Notes: generated by a model from the letters alone, not told the origin. 64,000 nucleotides of DNA from Kofleriaceae bacterium (GCA_020633495.1 JACKDR010000001.1:186001-250000); one strand, 5' to 3'. Counted from the stretch's first letter, positions 1 through 9,546 are shown. Numbers and translations: made by a program.

Positions 1-1395
1 GCTGCCGCTGCCGAGGCGCTTGGCCGACAGGCAGAACGCCTTGTTCATGACGCCGCTGGAGTAGTGGACGTCGAGGCCGTTGGTGTAGTTGGCGGCGTTG
101 TCGATCGACGCGCCGTCGGCGGTCGGGTTGCACATGTAGCGCAGCGCGCCGCTGCCCTTGAAGATGTCGCGGCCGAGGTCGAAGTCGGCGGTGTTACCCT
201 CGGTGTAGAACTCGACCATCGTGCCGGCGATGTCGGAGAACGACTCGTTGAGGCCGCCCGGGATGCCGGAGTAGTTGAGGTTGGAGTGGAACGAGGTGAA
301 GCCGTGGTTGATCTCGTGGCCGACCACGTCCGGATCGCCGGACAGCGGGTAGAAGTACGAGGCGCCGTCGCCGTACGTCATCTGGGTGCCGTCCCAGAAC
401 GCGTTCTCGTAGCTGTTGCTGTAGTGGACGCGGCTGACGATCTTGAAGCCGTTGTCGTCGATCGAGTTGTGGCCGACCCACTCCTGCATCATCCGCACGG
501 TCTTCTCGGCGAAGCCGTGGGCGTCGTTGATCGCGGCGTCGCCGATGTTGGACAGCGAGCCGGTGACCGTGGTCCCCGTGCCCGAGGTCCCGTGGTTCAT
601 GTTGGTGGTGCGGTACTGGGTCGTGTTCATCGCGTACGAGCTGCCGGACGCCTCGACGTCGAGCTCGTTGGTCCAGGTCCGCGACACCTTGGCGTTGCCG
701 CCCGGGCCCGACGCCTGCGACAGCGTGTGGATGCCGTTGTAGCTGTCGAGGATGTCGCCGGTCTTGGCGTCGATGAAGTAGTTCCACAGGCCCGGGGTCA
801 GGCCGCCCTGGAGCTCGGTGAAGAAGACCGCGTGCCAGGCCAGGCGCGCGTCGCGCCCTTCCATGGGGAAGATCACCAGCTCGGTCGACTCGCGATCGTA
901 GGCGAGCACGGCCGAGGTGTCCTTGGCGCCGCTGGCGTAGGCCTGCTGGGCCACCGCCAGGGCGTCGGCCCCGCCCAGCGTGGGCGTGGTGTCGAAGCCG
1001 TCGAGGTTGGCGACCAGCGTGCCGTTGACCGCCTTGAAGGTGTCGTCGCTGGCGTGCAGGACCAGGTCGCCGCCCCACACCTTGACGCCGTCGTGCAGCT
1101 GCTCGAGGCGGACGTGGTTGAGGCCGTCGGCGCCGCGACCGGCGGCGCGCACGTGCCAGTCGTCCTCCGCCGACAACGTCAGCTCGGGCGTGTTGCGCAC
1201 GTAGTCGAGCGCCGCGGTGTCGAGCACGCCGACCAGCGGCGTCGACACCTTGTCCGTGAACCGGACAGTTTCGACCGTGGGGGGAGCCGACGAGGTGCCG
1301 TCTGGGGCGTCGTGGCCGAGGGCGCAGCCCGCCAGGGCCGCCATGGAAATGTACGGGACAGCCGCCGCAGCTGCCCTCAGGGTTCGCTTCACCAT
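1..1395 (-). CDS. secreted M4 (thermolysin-like) zinc metalloprotease, C-terminus beyond window
   Basis: Extracellular or surface-anchored endopeptidase; 465 residues are visible before the window edge removes the C-terminus. The ATG at 1395 is preceded by a strong AGGAGG Shine-Dalgarno 7 bases upstream. A basic N-terminus and hydrophobic stretch end in LAGC (residues 21-24), so it may be lipidated. Residues about 60-220 resemble the fungalysin/thermolysin propeptide (FTP) plus linker. The catalytic domain shows HEINH at 360-364, the third zinc ligand Glu384 in GGLNESFSD (20 residues after His364, the thermolysin spacing), and the downstream catalytic histidine in DVHYSSGVMN (His444). All key residues seen are intact. 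Predatory and saprophytic bacteria commonly secrete this family. The 700 bases upstream carry no gene. Confidence 0.93.
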   Translation of the reverse strand, partial: MVKRTLRAAAAAVPYISMAALAGCALGHDAPDGTSSAPPTVETVRFTDKVSTPLVGVLDTAALDYVRNTPELTLSAEDDWHVRAAGRGADGLNHVRLEQLHDGVKVWGGDLVLHASDDTFKAVNGTLVANLDGFDTTPTLGGADALAVAQQAYASGAKDTSAVLAYDRESTELVIFPMEGRDARLAWHAVFFTELQGGLTPGLWNYFIDAKTGDILDSYNGIHTLSQASGPGGNAKVSRTWTNELDVEASGSSYAMNTTQYRTTNMNHGTSGTGTTVTGSLSNIGDAAINDAHGFAEKTVRMMQEWVGHNSIDDNGFKIVSRVHYSNSYENAFWDGTQMTYGDGASYFYPLSGDPDVVGHEINHGFTSFHSNLNYSGIPGGLNESFSDIAGTMVEFYTEGNTADFDLGRDIFKGSGALRYMCNPTADGASIDNAANYTNGLDVHYSSGVMNKAFCLSAKRLGSGS

Positions 1396-1905
1396 CCGAG
1401 ACCTCCTGGGAATGCGATCGCGCGCCGTCTCTCTCGTCGTCCTCGGTGCGCGCAGCATTCATCGGACATCTGGCCACCGAAGCCCAGCTTCTCCGACGAC
1501 GCGACTCCAACACGGACTTGCACCGACGTGCGGCGTCGTGTCGACGCCAGGCCCACACGCGCGGCGTGACGCGCGACGCCGCGCGCCGAGAAAAAGTGAG
1601 CGCGCACACCGTCGCGACGCGGTGCCGTGATGTGGTCGCCGTGGGGCGAGATCCCACGCGGTCGCACAGCGGCCGCCTGCGACGCGCACCCACATCGCGG
1701 CCGATGTATTCGGCCGCGGTCGCGGGCGCTTGCGGCGCCGCGCGAACCGACGTTGCGCGCGATCGCGGCGCCGCGCCGTGTAGCGTTGGTAGCGCGCCTC
1801 GCAATCGCGGTGACAGAACGCGCAGGTCAACGACCGAGGAGTCAGCGCGCGACGTCCGGACCGCGGACGAACCTGACAGGAGCTGGCATCCCGGGCCCGC
1901 GCGTC

Positions 1906-1930
1906 TGACAGGCGGCGAGATCGCCTGTCA
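1906..1930. repeat. perfect 9-bp inverted repeat (operator or hairpin candidate)
   Basis: TGACAGGCG at 1906-1914 and its exact complement CGCCTGTCA at 1922-1930 are separated by 7 bases. Related half-sites occur upstream: CTGACAGG near 1872 and GTGACAG near 1809. This could be a dimeric regulator site or a hairpin. It lies about 165 bases before the lipoprotein start at 2096. Confidence 0.45.
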
Positions 1931-2082
1931 CCGCGCGCCCGTGCGATCCACGACTGACCGGCGAGCCGGCGGCCACGGCGGGCCACGACGCGGTCGATCG
2001 CGCCGCGGCGGGCGCTCGGGCAACGCCGGCCCCGCCGCGCCGCCACCCGCCGCCACCCCTGCTGCGGCGCCCGGACTTCGGG

Positions 2083-2088
2083 TACGTT
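2083..2088 (+). promoter_or_regulatory. -10-like TACGTT, predicted leaderless start
   Basis: TACGTT lies 7 bases before the ATG at 2096, so transcription would begin at or next to the start codon. No clear -35 box is visible. The same geometry recurs at many genes in the window. Confidence 0.4.
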
Positions 2089-2095
2089 CCCGGCC

Positions 2096-3082
2096 ATGCA
2101 CTACCGCAAGATCGCGATCCTCGTGGCGGCCCTGGCTCTGGGCGGCTGCAAGAAAGAGGAAAAGGGAGCCGACAAGCCCGCCGCTGGATCGGCCGCCAAG
2201 GCGGCCGACAAGGGCGCCGCCGCCGACCAGGGCACGCCGGCCGGCCAGGCCGCCCCCGCCGACAAGGCCGCCCCCGCCGACGTCAAGGACACCACGGCCG
2301 CGCCGGCCGCCGCCGACAAGGCCGCGCCGCCGGAGGCGCTCAAGGCCCAGCCGACGGTCGCCGACGACAAGCAGATCACGATGGGCGGTCAGCCCCCGGC
2401 GATCGGCAGCACGTGGGAGGAGACCAAGGTCCAGCACATGGAGCTCAACATCGACGCCAACGGCCAGAAGGTCGCCATGACCATGGACGGCGTCGAGAAC
2501 AAGAAGACCGAGGCCCTCGAGGTCACCAACGACATCCTCACCAAGGCCAAGATCACCTACATCAAGAACGACAACACGCAGACCATGGGCGGCAAGTCCC
2601 GCTCCAAGCCGACCTCGGTCGTCGGCAAGACCTACACGATCACCGCGGGCTCGCCGCTGGGGGTCGCCACCGACGCCGGCCCGGCGCCGGACGCCGAGGC
2701 CGCCGAGGTCCGCGATCTCGAGAAGCACTTCGGCGAGCCCGAGCGCATGGCCAAGCTGCTGCTCGGCAAGACCTTCCCGATCAACCAGAAGGTCGACCTG
2801 CCCGCCGACGAGATCAAGGGCGCGATGAGCGACGAGCTCACGGTCAAGAAGCTGTCGCTGACCTACCTGGGCCTCGACGGCACCGACGCCACCCTCGACA
2901 TGGACATGGAGGCCGAGGTCAACCAGGGCGGCAACGTCATCACCATGGGCCTGGCCGGCAAGGTCCGCCTCGACACCAAGACCTCGGAGCTGGTCGAGAT
3001 GAAGCTGGAGGGCCCGGTCAAGATGACCGGCCAGGCGTCGGCCGAGGGCACGATGCGCATGGAAGCGACCCGCAGCCGCTGA
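2096..3082 (+). CDS. predicted lipoprotein with Ala/Lys/Pro/Asp-rich linker
   Basis: 328 residues of unknown function. The N-terminus is a lipoprotein signal with lipobox LGGC (Cys near residue 18) followed by KKEEKG. A low-complexity tether built of ADKAAPAD-type repeats spans roughly residues 20-85. A folded domain follows, with many charged beta-strand-like segments (KITYIKNDNTQTMGGK, LDMDMEAEVNQGGNVITMGL, VRLDTKTSELVEMKLEGPV) resembling lipid- or ligand-binding beta-sheet periplasmic proteins. It stands alone on the plus strand and is followed by a hairpin at 3096-3126. I do not recognise the family; a periplasmic or outer-membrane-anchored role is inferred from the signal only. Confidence 0.8.
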   Translation: MHYRKIAILVAALALGGCKKEEKGADKPAAGSAAKAADKGAAADQGTPAGQAAPADKAAPADVKDTTAAPAAADKAAPPEALKAQPTVADDKQITMGGQPPAIGSTWEETKVQHMELNIDANGQKVAMTMDGVENKKTEALEVTNDILTKAKITYIKNDNTQTMGGKSRSKPTSVVGKTYTITAGSPLGVATDAGPAPDAEAAEVRDLEKHFGEPERMAKLLLGKTFPINQKVDLPADEIKGAMSDELTVKKLSLTYLGLDGTDATLDMDMEAEVNQGGNVITMGLAGKVRLDTKTSELVEMKLEGPVKMTGQASAEGTMRMEATRSR

Positions 3083-3095
3083 GGCAACCTCGCGC

Positions 3096-3126
3096 CGCCC
3101 GCCCGGATCGCGATCCCGGGCGGGCG
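3096..3126 (+). terminator. GC-rich hairpin after the lipoprotein gene
   Basis: Arms at 3096-3109 and 3112-3126 pair over about 14 bases with one bulge (CGCCCGCCCGGATC against GATCCCGGGCGGGCG). There is no T-tract, so it is at best a weak intrinsic terminator or a transcript 3' stabiliser. Confidence 0.4.
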
Positions 3127-3170
3127 CGTCGGGCCGACGGCCCCGCGCTTCGACATCGGTCGCGCCGGGC

Positions 3171-3179
3171 TGCTATGGT
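3171..3179 (+). promoter_or_regulatory. extended -10 TGCTATGGT
   Basis: TGC followed by TATGGT ends 8 bases before the GTG start at 3188. This supports that GTG as the true start and predicts a leaderless or near-leaderless mRNA. Confidence 0.45.
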
Positions 3180-3187
3180 GAACGCCC

Positions 3188-4251
<1,064 letters not shown>

Positions 4252-4252
<1 letters not shown>

Positions 4253-4752
4253 TGCCGGGATCGACCGCGCCGCCGAGCGACGCCAAGGCCGCGCTGCGCC
4301 GCGAGCTGCTCGCCCACCTCGAGGCCGCGCTGGCCGCCGCCGAGGCCGCCCACGCCGCCGCCACCGAGGGCGCGACCCACGCCGAGGCTCGCCCCGAGAA
4401 CAGCAAGGACACGCGCGCGCTCGAGCAATCGTACCTGGCGCGCGGCCAGGCGGCGCGGGTCGAGGAGCTGCGCACCGCGGTCACCGAGGTCACGGCGTGG
4501 ACGCCGCGCGCGTTCGCGGCCGGCGCGGCGATCGCGCTCGGCGCCCTGGTCACGGTCGAGGAGGACGGCGCCGAGGCCCGCTACCTGGTGGCGCCGCACG
4601 GCGGCGGCGCCCGGCTCGACGACGACGCGATCGGCGTGGTGACGCCGCGGTCACCGCTGGGGCGCGCGCTGGTCGGCCGCCGCGCCGGTGACGACGTCGA
4701 GGTGCGCCTGCCCGGCCGCCTCCGCGAGCTCGTGATCACCGCGGTGGCGTAG
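4252..4752 (+). CDS. GreA/GreB-family transcript-cleavage factor-like protein
   Basis: 166 aa. An N-terminal Ala-rich helical hairpin (residues about 8-75) is followed by a C-terminal FKBP-like Gre domain (about 80-166), with VVTPRSPLGRALVGRRAGDD and VEVRLPGR, matching the SP-x-G-x-AL-x-G-x-x-x-GD signature of GreA/GreB. Family members bind the RNA polymerase secondary channel and rescue backtracked complexes. The coiled coil is richer in Ala than in GreA, so it may be a Gre paralogue rather than the housekeeping factor. The ATG overlaps the MscS stop (TGATG). An earlier in-frame start would lie inside mscS, so 4252 is preferred. Confidence 0.85.
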
Positions 4753-4852
4753 CCGGGCGGCGCGCGCGGCGAGGGCCGGCGACGGGCGGCGCGAAACCTC
4801 GGCTCGCTCACCGGTGCTGAACGAACCGAGAACCGCGGGTGTCGTGGCGTCC

Positions 4853-4886
4853 CGCCACGGCGTCGTGCCCAAACGCCACGGCGTCG
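4853..4886. repeat. direct repeat CGCCACGGCGTCG x2
   Basis: The 13-mer occurs at 4853-4865 and 4874-4886 (21-bp period, two helical turns). An inverted GTGGCG just upstream can pair with the first copy. The pair sits about 75 bases before the start at 4963 and could be a regulator-binding site. Confidence 0.35.
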
Positions 4887-4962
4887 CCGGCCAAGACCCC
4901 AGTCATCTCGGCCAGGTGGCGCCGGTCCCGGACGAGGAACGCTTCGTGCACGAGGTCACACC

Positions 4963-6105
4963 ATGCCGTCACTCCTGGTCTTCCTGGTCGCGTACGCCGG
5001 CGTCGGCGGCAAGGACGCCTCGAAAATCGACAAGCAGGTGAAGGGGCTGCTCGAGGAGCGCGCCGACATCAGCGAGGTGTCGATGACCACCAAGCAGCGG
5101 CACACGCTGGTCGAGCACGGCCCGGGCGCCGCCGAGATCGTGCGCGACCTCGACGTCGACGGCGTGATCGCGGGCGAGGTCACGCGGACCAAGCGCCGCG
5201 CCACGCTGCACGTCGTCGTCTACGACCGCGACGGCTCGATGATCGACCTCGTCGAGATGCCGATCGGCAAGAAGAAGACCCGCACCCTCAGCAAGGGCGA
5301 TCTCGAGTCGCTGACCGACACCGTGGTCGGCGACATCGCCCGGCTGGCGCCGCCGCCGCCGCCCGAGCCCGAGCCGGTGGCCCAGGTCGACGACGACGAC
5401 GTCGCCGCCGACGCCGACGACCTGCCGGGCATCGCGGCCACGGCGCCGCCGCCGCGCCGGCGCGGCCGCCGCGACGCCTACCTGCGGGTCGCGGTCGGCG
5501 CCGGCATGCGCAGCCGCATGTTCGAGCCCGGCCCCGCGATGGTGCTCGCCTTCCGCGGCAGCGCGGTGCCCGCCGCCCAGGTCTCCGCCGAGCTCCGGCC
5601 GATCCGCTACCTCGCGCTCGGCGCCCGCCTCGAGCGCACGCTGACGATGCACAGCGAGCTGCCCACCGAGAGCGCGCCGTCGTCGATCACCGACTGGCGC
5701 GCGATGGGCGCGCTGCGCCTGCCGCTCGGCAAGCTCGAGGTGGCCGCGGTCGGCGGCGTCGGCGCCCGCGACTTCGTCATCGACAGCGCCCAGCCGGCCG
5801 GCACCCCCGACGGCCACTACGTCTACGCGATGGCCGGGCTGCGCCTGGCCGCGCGCCTGGGCCCGCGCGCCGAGCTGCGCGCGTTCGCCGCGTTCGAGCC
5901 GGTGATCGGCGGCGACGTCGCGATGGTCGACGCGCCGACCAGCCGGCGCGGCCTCGAGGTCGGCGGCGCGTTCGAGGTCGAGGTGGTCAGCCACGTCTTC
6001 GCGCTCGCCGAGGTCGGCTACCAGCACTTCCGCTGGTTCTGGGACGGCGGCTCCGCCACCGACGAGTACCCGAGCGGCACCCTGTCGCTGGGCGCCCGCT
6101 ACTAA
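4963..6105 (+). CDS. predicted envelope protein with C-terminal beta-barrel-like region
   Basis: 380 aa, unknown function. A short hydrophobic N-terminus (MPSLLVFLVAYAGVGG) may be a signal peptide. Residues about 20-125 look like a small alpha/beta domain (DVDGVIAGEVTRTKRRATLH). A Pro/Glu/Asp-rich linker (PPPPPEPEPVAQ, then an Asp run) leads to a basic RRRGRR patch. The last 200 residues alternate in beta strands (LGARLERTLTMHSEL, GHYVYAMAGLRLAARLGPRA) and end in an aromatic residue (LSLGARY), as in small outer-membrane barrels. The stop codon is split by an IS630 insertion: without the element it would be TAG, with it TAA, so the protein sequence is unchanged. Confidence 0.75.
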   Translation: MPSLLVFLVAYAGVGGKDASKIDKQVKGLLEERADISEVSMTTKQRHTLVEHGPGAAEIVRDLDVDGVIAGEVTRTKRRATLHVVVYDRDGSMIDLVEMPIGKKKTRTLSKGDLESLTDTVVGDIARLAPPPPPEPEPVAQVDDDDVAADADDLPGIAATAPPPRRRGRRDAYLRVAVGAGMRSRMFEPGPAMVLAFRGSAVPAAQVSAELRPIRYLALGARLERTLTMHSELPTESAPSSITDWRAMGALRLPLGKLEVAAVGGVGARDFVIDSAQPAGTPDGHYVYAMAGLRLAARLGPRAELRAFAAFEPVIGGDVAMVDAPTSRRGLEVGGAFEVEVVSHVFALAEVGYQHFRWFWDGGSATDEYPSGTLSLGARY

Positions 6106-6171
6106 CCCCAGTGTTCGCTTGGGTTGATCCGAGGTCTTGAAACCTGGATCCGGCTCTGATCTGCTGGCTGC

Positions 6172-7127
6172 ATGGCAGAAGCGCACTCGGTCGAGCTGCG
6201 GGCACGTGCGGTCGCAGCGTACGAAGCCGGCGTTGGCAGCTACCCCCAGGTCGCCGCCCGGTTCGCGGTCGGCGAGGCATCGGTGAAGCGCTGGGTGCGC
6301 CTGCATCGCCGCGCTGGCGTTCTCACGCCGTCGCCCAAGGCTGGCGGCGTGCCCTCTCGGATCTCGCTCGGCGATCTCGAAGCGGCCTTGGCGGTCATTC
6401 GTGACGCGACGGCTGGCGAGATCACCGCCGAGTTCAACCGCACGCGCCCTCGCCGCGAACGGGTACACGTCTCGAGCATCAAGCGCGCGCTGCGCCGACA
6501 CGGCTACGTTGTAAAAAAAAGCGCCGACGGCCGTTGGAGAGTCTACGGCCGGACGTCGTCGCAAAGCGTGCGGCCTACCTGAGGAAGATCCGCCGCGTGC
6601 CGGTCAAGCGGCTCGTCTTCCTCGACGAGTCGGGCATGAATCTATCGATGAGTCGGAGCCACGCCTGGGTGAAGCGTGGAGAGGAGCTCATCGACCGAGT
6701 GCCGGTGAACTGGGGCACGAACCTCACCTTGCTCGGTGCGATCCGTCTCTCCGGGTGGGTGGTCCTGACCAGCATGTTTGCAACAGCGAACAAGGACCGC
6801 TTCGTGGCCTGGTTGAAGGCCAAGATGCTGCCGAAGCTCCGCCGCGGCGACGTCTTGGTTATGGACAACCTGCGTGCGCATCACGACCCACGTGTGGCGC
6901 TCGCCTGTGCAGCTCGCGGAGTTCGAGTCATCTACCTGCCCCCGTACTCGCCGGACTTCAACCCGATCGAATCAGGCTGGGCACTCCAGAAGCAGTACGT
7001 TCGTCGCGTGGCGCCGCGCCAGCCCGAAGCTCTTCGACGCGTCGCGCGACGCGCACGCCATCGCGTCACAGAACGGCATTGCCGGAACTGGTTCACTCAC
7101 TGCGGCTACCCGGCTCAACCCAACTGA
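6172..7127 (+). CDS. IS630 transposase, two frames joined by -1 frameshift
   Basis: The first frame (6172-6582, 136 aa) holds the N-terminal helix-turn-helix (AAYEAGVGSYPQVAARFAVG, then VKRWVRLHRR) and linker. The second frame (6534-7127) holds the catalytic RNase H-like domain with the DDE triad: FLDESGMN, VMDNLRAHH and FNPIESGW. Shifting back one base at the A-run 6513-6520 joins them into about 318 residues, the normal IS630 length. All catalytic residues are present. The overlapping-frame arrangement is known for many IS630 members; I infer programmed frameshifting rather than decay because the slippery heptamer is ideal and both halves are otherwise undamaged. Confidence 0.93.
6513..6520 (+). 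promoter_or_regulatory. A8 slippery site for -1 frameshift
   Basis: Eight A residues; read in the upstream frame they give the heptamer A AAA AAA followed by AGC. A -1 slip continues as AAG CGC CGA into the catalytic frame. This is the classic slippery motif of IS transposases. Confidence 0.75.
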
Positions 7128-7183
7128 TCTCTGGGGTTAGGCGCGGCTCGTCGGCGCCGAGGCCGCCGCGCCCGGGCGCTCGC

Positions 7184-8014
7184 TCAGTTGACGTTGACGC
7201 CGACGCCGACGCTGCCGAACGTCGACGACGGGCTGGCCACCAGGTCGAGCCGCAGGTCGAGCACGAAGCTGCCGGCGCGGACCAGCGCGAGGCTGGCGGC
7301 GCCGTCGAGGCCGGGGCCCAGCGACGGATCCTCGAAGCCGGGGTCGAAGGCCAGCACCAGCGCCGGCCCGGCGCGCAGCGCGACCCGCGCGCTCGGCCAC
7401 CACTGCGCGCCCATGCCCCAGGCGAAGCCCATCGCGCCGCCGGCGTCGTCGCTGCCGCTGACCATCGCCATCGTGCCGACCAGCCCCAGCCGGGGCCCGA
7501 TCATGCCGCCGAGGTAGAGCCCGCCCGACGGCAGCGGCGTGCCGGTGTCGTCGAGCCGGCCCATGCCGACGTGCAGGCCCAGGATCGCGCCCCACCGCAG
7601 GTTGAGGCCGCGCGGCGCGCCCCAGCGCAGCGACGGCCCGTCGACGCCGACGACGCGGCCACCGGCGTCGACGGCCGCGACCACCTCGGTCGTCGAGGTC
7701 CAGACCTTGCCGGCCTGCCAGCTGGCCTGGGCATCGAAGCTGCCGGGCGCGAGCGTCAGCGACGCGCTCGCCGACGGCAGCTCGACGTGCTGGCGCGAGA
7801 TCGACCAGGTCAGCACGGCGCCGTCGCCCTGGGCGGCGACCGTCGCGGGCCGCCCCCACCGCGCCTCGAGCTCGGCGCGGCTGCGCCCCTGCCAGGCGCG
7901 GTTGACGTCGCGGGTGGCGCGGGCGCCGTGGTAGCAGCCGGCGACGGCGACGGCGACGAGCACGAGCGGGCACGCGGACGCGAGCCGACGACGCGACGGA
8001 TCCCCTGAGCGCAT
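7184..8014 (-). CDS. predicted lipoprotein with beta-rich domain
   Basis: 276 aa. The signal ends in the lipobox VAGC (near residue 25), so it should be anchored in the envelope. The segment after it (NRAWQGRSRAELEARWGRPATV, here residues about 33-55) resembles the short helix-plus-WGxP motif of small outer-membrane lipoproteins. The C-terminal two thirds is Gly-rich alternating beta sequence (LGLVGTMAMVSGSDDAGG, WWPSARVALRAGPALVLAF) ending VGVGVNVN, suggesting a barrel or beta-sandwich. No named family was recognised. The start is ATG at 8014, with a TACGAT element 6 bases upstream. It is convergent with the IS-bearing locus. Confidence 0.78.
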   Translation of the reverse strand: MRSGDPSRRRLASACPLVLVAVAVAGCYHGARATRDVNRAWQGRSRAELEARWGRPATVAAQGDGAVLTWSISRQHVELPSASASLTLAPGSFDAQASWQAGKVWTSTTEVVAAVDAGGRVVGVDGPSLRWGAPRGLNLRWGAILGLHVGMGRLDDTGTPLPSGGLYLGGMIGPRLGLVGTMAMVSGSDDAGGAMGFAWGMGAQWWPSARVALRAGPALVLAFDPGFEDPSLGPGLDGAASLALVRAGSFVLDLRLDLVASPSSTFGSVGVGVNVN

Positions 8015-8020
8015 CCGCCG

Positions 8021-8026
8021 ATCGTA
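8021..8026 (-). promoter_or_regulatory. -10-like TACGAT, predicted leaderless start
   Basis: On the minus strand TACGAT, preceded by TG, ends 6 bases before the ATG at 8014, giving the same start geometry as its neighbours. Confidence 0.42.
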
Positions 8027-8095
8027 CACCGGCGGCGCGTCGAGGCGCGGCGACGCGGGCGACGGGGACCGCACCGGCGCGCGCGGGGCCCGAGC

Positions 8096-8104
8096 TGGTA
8101 GGCT
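8096..8104 (+). promoter_or_regulatory. extended -10 TGGTAGGCT
   Basis: TGG-TAGGCT ends 6 bases before the GTG at 8111. It is one of the clearest examples of the recurrent TGNTANNNT plus 6 layout that predicts transcription starting at the start codon. Confidence 0.5.
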
Positions 8105-8110
8105 GCGCCG

Positions 8111-9208
8111 GTGCAGCCCGGCCACCACGTCGTCGTCTCCGCGCTCGCCGAGGATCCCGCCGCCGGGATCGCGGCGCTGACCGTCGCGCCCATGGCGGCG
8201 CCCGATCCGGCGACGCTGGGCCCGCGCGACGTCGTCGTCGCGGTCAAGAGCGCGTCGGTCAACTGGGTCGACCTGCTGATGACCAGCGGCCAGTACCAGC
8301 ACCAGCCGCCGCTGCCGTACACGCCGGGCCTCGAGTACGCCGGCGAGGTCGCGTGGCACGGTCCCGAGGTCACCGGGGTCGCGGTCGGTGATCGCGTCCT
8401 GGTCGACGGCCTGCTCGCCGGACCGCGCTCGCTCGGCGCCTACCAGCGGTGGGGCGGCTACGCCTCGTACGCGGTCGCCCCCGCCGAGGCCGTGCACCGG
8501 GTGCCCGGCGACCTGACCCTCGACCAGGCGTGCAACCTGCTCGGCAACTACGAGACCGCGTACCACGTGCTGATCGCGCGGGGCCGGCTGCAGCCGGGCG
8601 AGACCGTGCTGATCCTCGGCGCCTCGGGCTCGACCGGGCTGGCCGCCGTCCACGTCGCGCGGCTGGTCGGCGCCACCGTGATCGCGGTCGGCCGCTCCGA
8701 CGCCAAGCTCGCGGTGGTCGCGGCGCAGGGCGCCCACCACGTCGTCAACTGCCGCGGCGCCGACGGCGGCCTGCGACCGTTCCGCGACGAGGTCAAGGCG
8801 CTGACCGGCGGCCGCGGCGTCGACGTCGTCTACGACGGCGTCGGCGGCGAGCTGTCCGATCACGCGATGCGGTGCACGCGGTTCGGCGCCCGCTTCCTGA
8901 TCGCCGGCTGGGCCGGCACGCCGCTGGTCGCCGCCGGCAAGGGCGGCCGCGGCGCGCCCAACGTCAACCGGCTGCCGACCAACCTCATCATGATGAAGAG
9001 CCTCGACGTCCTGGGCTGCCCGGCGGCGATCTCGGTGGCGCAGGATCCGTCGATCCGGCCGCCGCGGTTCGCGCAGATCTGGCGGTGGGCCGAGGCCGGC
9101 GCGCTGCGGCCGTACGTCTCGCACACCTTCCCGCTGACCGAGGTCCAGGCGGCCCTGCGCGCCAAGTGGCAGGGCGAGATCATCGGCGGCTGCGTGCTGC
9201 ACCCGTAG
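8111..9208 (+). CDS. MDR-superfamily NAD(P)H-dependent quinone oxidoreductase
   Basis: 365 aa medium-chain dehydrogenase/reductase. The N-terminal GroES-like domain (residues about 35-130) includes SASVNWVDLLMTSGQYQ and YTPGLEYAGEV. The Rossmann cofactor-binding fold (about 165-320) carries LILGASGSTGLAAVHVARL. The cysteine/histidine zinc ligands of alcohol dehydrogenases are not visible, so it belongs to the zinc-free quinone reductase/enoyl reductase branch. The physiological substrate cannot be read from sequence. It is monocistronic, with a GTG start behind an extended -10 element, divergent from the lipoprotein at 7184-8014. Confidence 0.9.
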   Translation: MQPGHHVVVSALAEDPAAGIAALTVAPMAAPDPATLGPRDVVVAVKSASVNWVDLLMTSGQYQHQPPLPYTPGLEYAGEVAWHGPEVTGVAVGDRVLVDGLLAGPRSLGAYQRWGGYASYAVAPAEAVHRVPGDLTLDQACNLLGNYETAYHVLIARGRLQPGETVLILGASGSTGLAAVHVARLVGATVIAVGRSDAKLAVVAAQGAHHVVNCRGADGGLRPFRDEVKALTGGRGVDVVYDGVGGELSDHAMRCTRFGARFLIAGWAGTPLVAAGKGGRGAPNVNRLPTNLIMMKSLDVLGCPAAISVAQDPSIRPPRFAQIWRWAEAGALRPYVSHTFPLTEVQAALRAKWQGEIIGGCVLHP

Positions 9209-9225
9209 CCGCGGCCGCGACCGCG

Positions 9226-9540
9226 TCAGCCGCGTCGCCGCGCCAGCACGCCGAGCGCGGTCCCCGCGGCCAGCGCGCCGGCGACGAAGCCGATGACGAT
9301 CGGCCCGCCGATCACGCCGTCGCGCCGCGCGAGCTGGTGGACCAGCGTGCGCGCCACGTACAGCGCCGTCGCGGCGCCGCCGACCGCCACCGCCGGCAGC
9401 AGCCAGGGACGGTCGGCGCGCTGCCGGTCGAGCCACGCCAGCGCCGGTCGCGGCGTGGGCTTGCCGAGCTCGCGCCACGCGGTCGCGAAGCCGGCGCCGC
9501 CCCAGAACACCGCCCCGATCGCCAGGATCACCGTGACCAT
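9226..9540 (-). CDS. small membrane protein, function unknown
   Basis: 104 aa with three hydrophobic segments: residues about 2-20 (VTVILAIGAVFWGGAGFAT), 45-65 (WLLPAVAVGGAATALYVART) and 75-97 (GGPIVIGFVAGALAAGTALG), and a basic C-terminus ARRRG. A conserved-looking Trp/Arg stretch (AWRELGKPTPRP) follows the first helix. The ATG at 9540 has TAGGAT 6 bases upstream. No family recognised; it is convergent with the oxidoreductase. Confidence 0.72.
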   Translation of the reverse strand: MVTVILAIGAVFWGGAGFATAWRELGKPTPRPALAWLDRQRADRPWLLPAVAVGGAATALYVARTLVHQLARRDGVIGGPIVIGFVAGALAAGTALGVLARRRG

Positions 9541-9546
9541 GGCTCG

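Larger units (their letters stand above)
1396..2095. other. 700-bp intergenic region, no gene seen
   Basis: No frame shows family-like sequence or the usual third-position GC bias. It holds the leader of the leftward protease and the promoter of the rightward lipoprotein gene. The only structured element found is a 25-bp inverted repeat at 1906-1930, with further TGACAG half-sites close by. Confidence 0.6.
6105..7137 (+). mobile_element. complete IS630-family insertion sequence, 1033 bp
   Basis: Imperfect 27-bp terminal inverted repeats lie at 6105-6131 and 7111-7137 (22 of 27 positions match; shared blocks ACCCCAG and TTGGGTTGA). The element is flanked by TA at 6103-6104 and 7138-7139, the dinucleotide target duplication expected for the IS630/Tc1 group. 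It encodes a DDE transposase in two overlapping frames. It sits between the convergent genes ending at 6105 and 7184. The codon choice (lower third-position GC, more A-rich) differs from its neighbours, consistent with recent arrival. It looks intact. Confidence 0.95.

Noticed and set aside
1396..2095. Possible small genes upstream of the protease
   Set aside because: Open frames there are Arg/Ala-rich, lack high GC3 in a single frame, and carry no motif.
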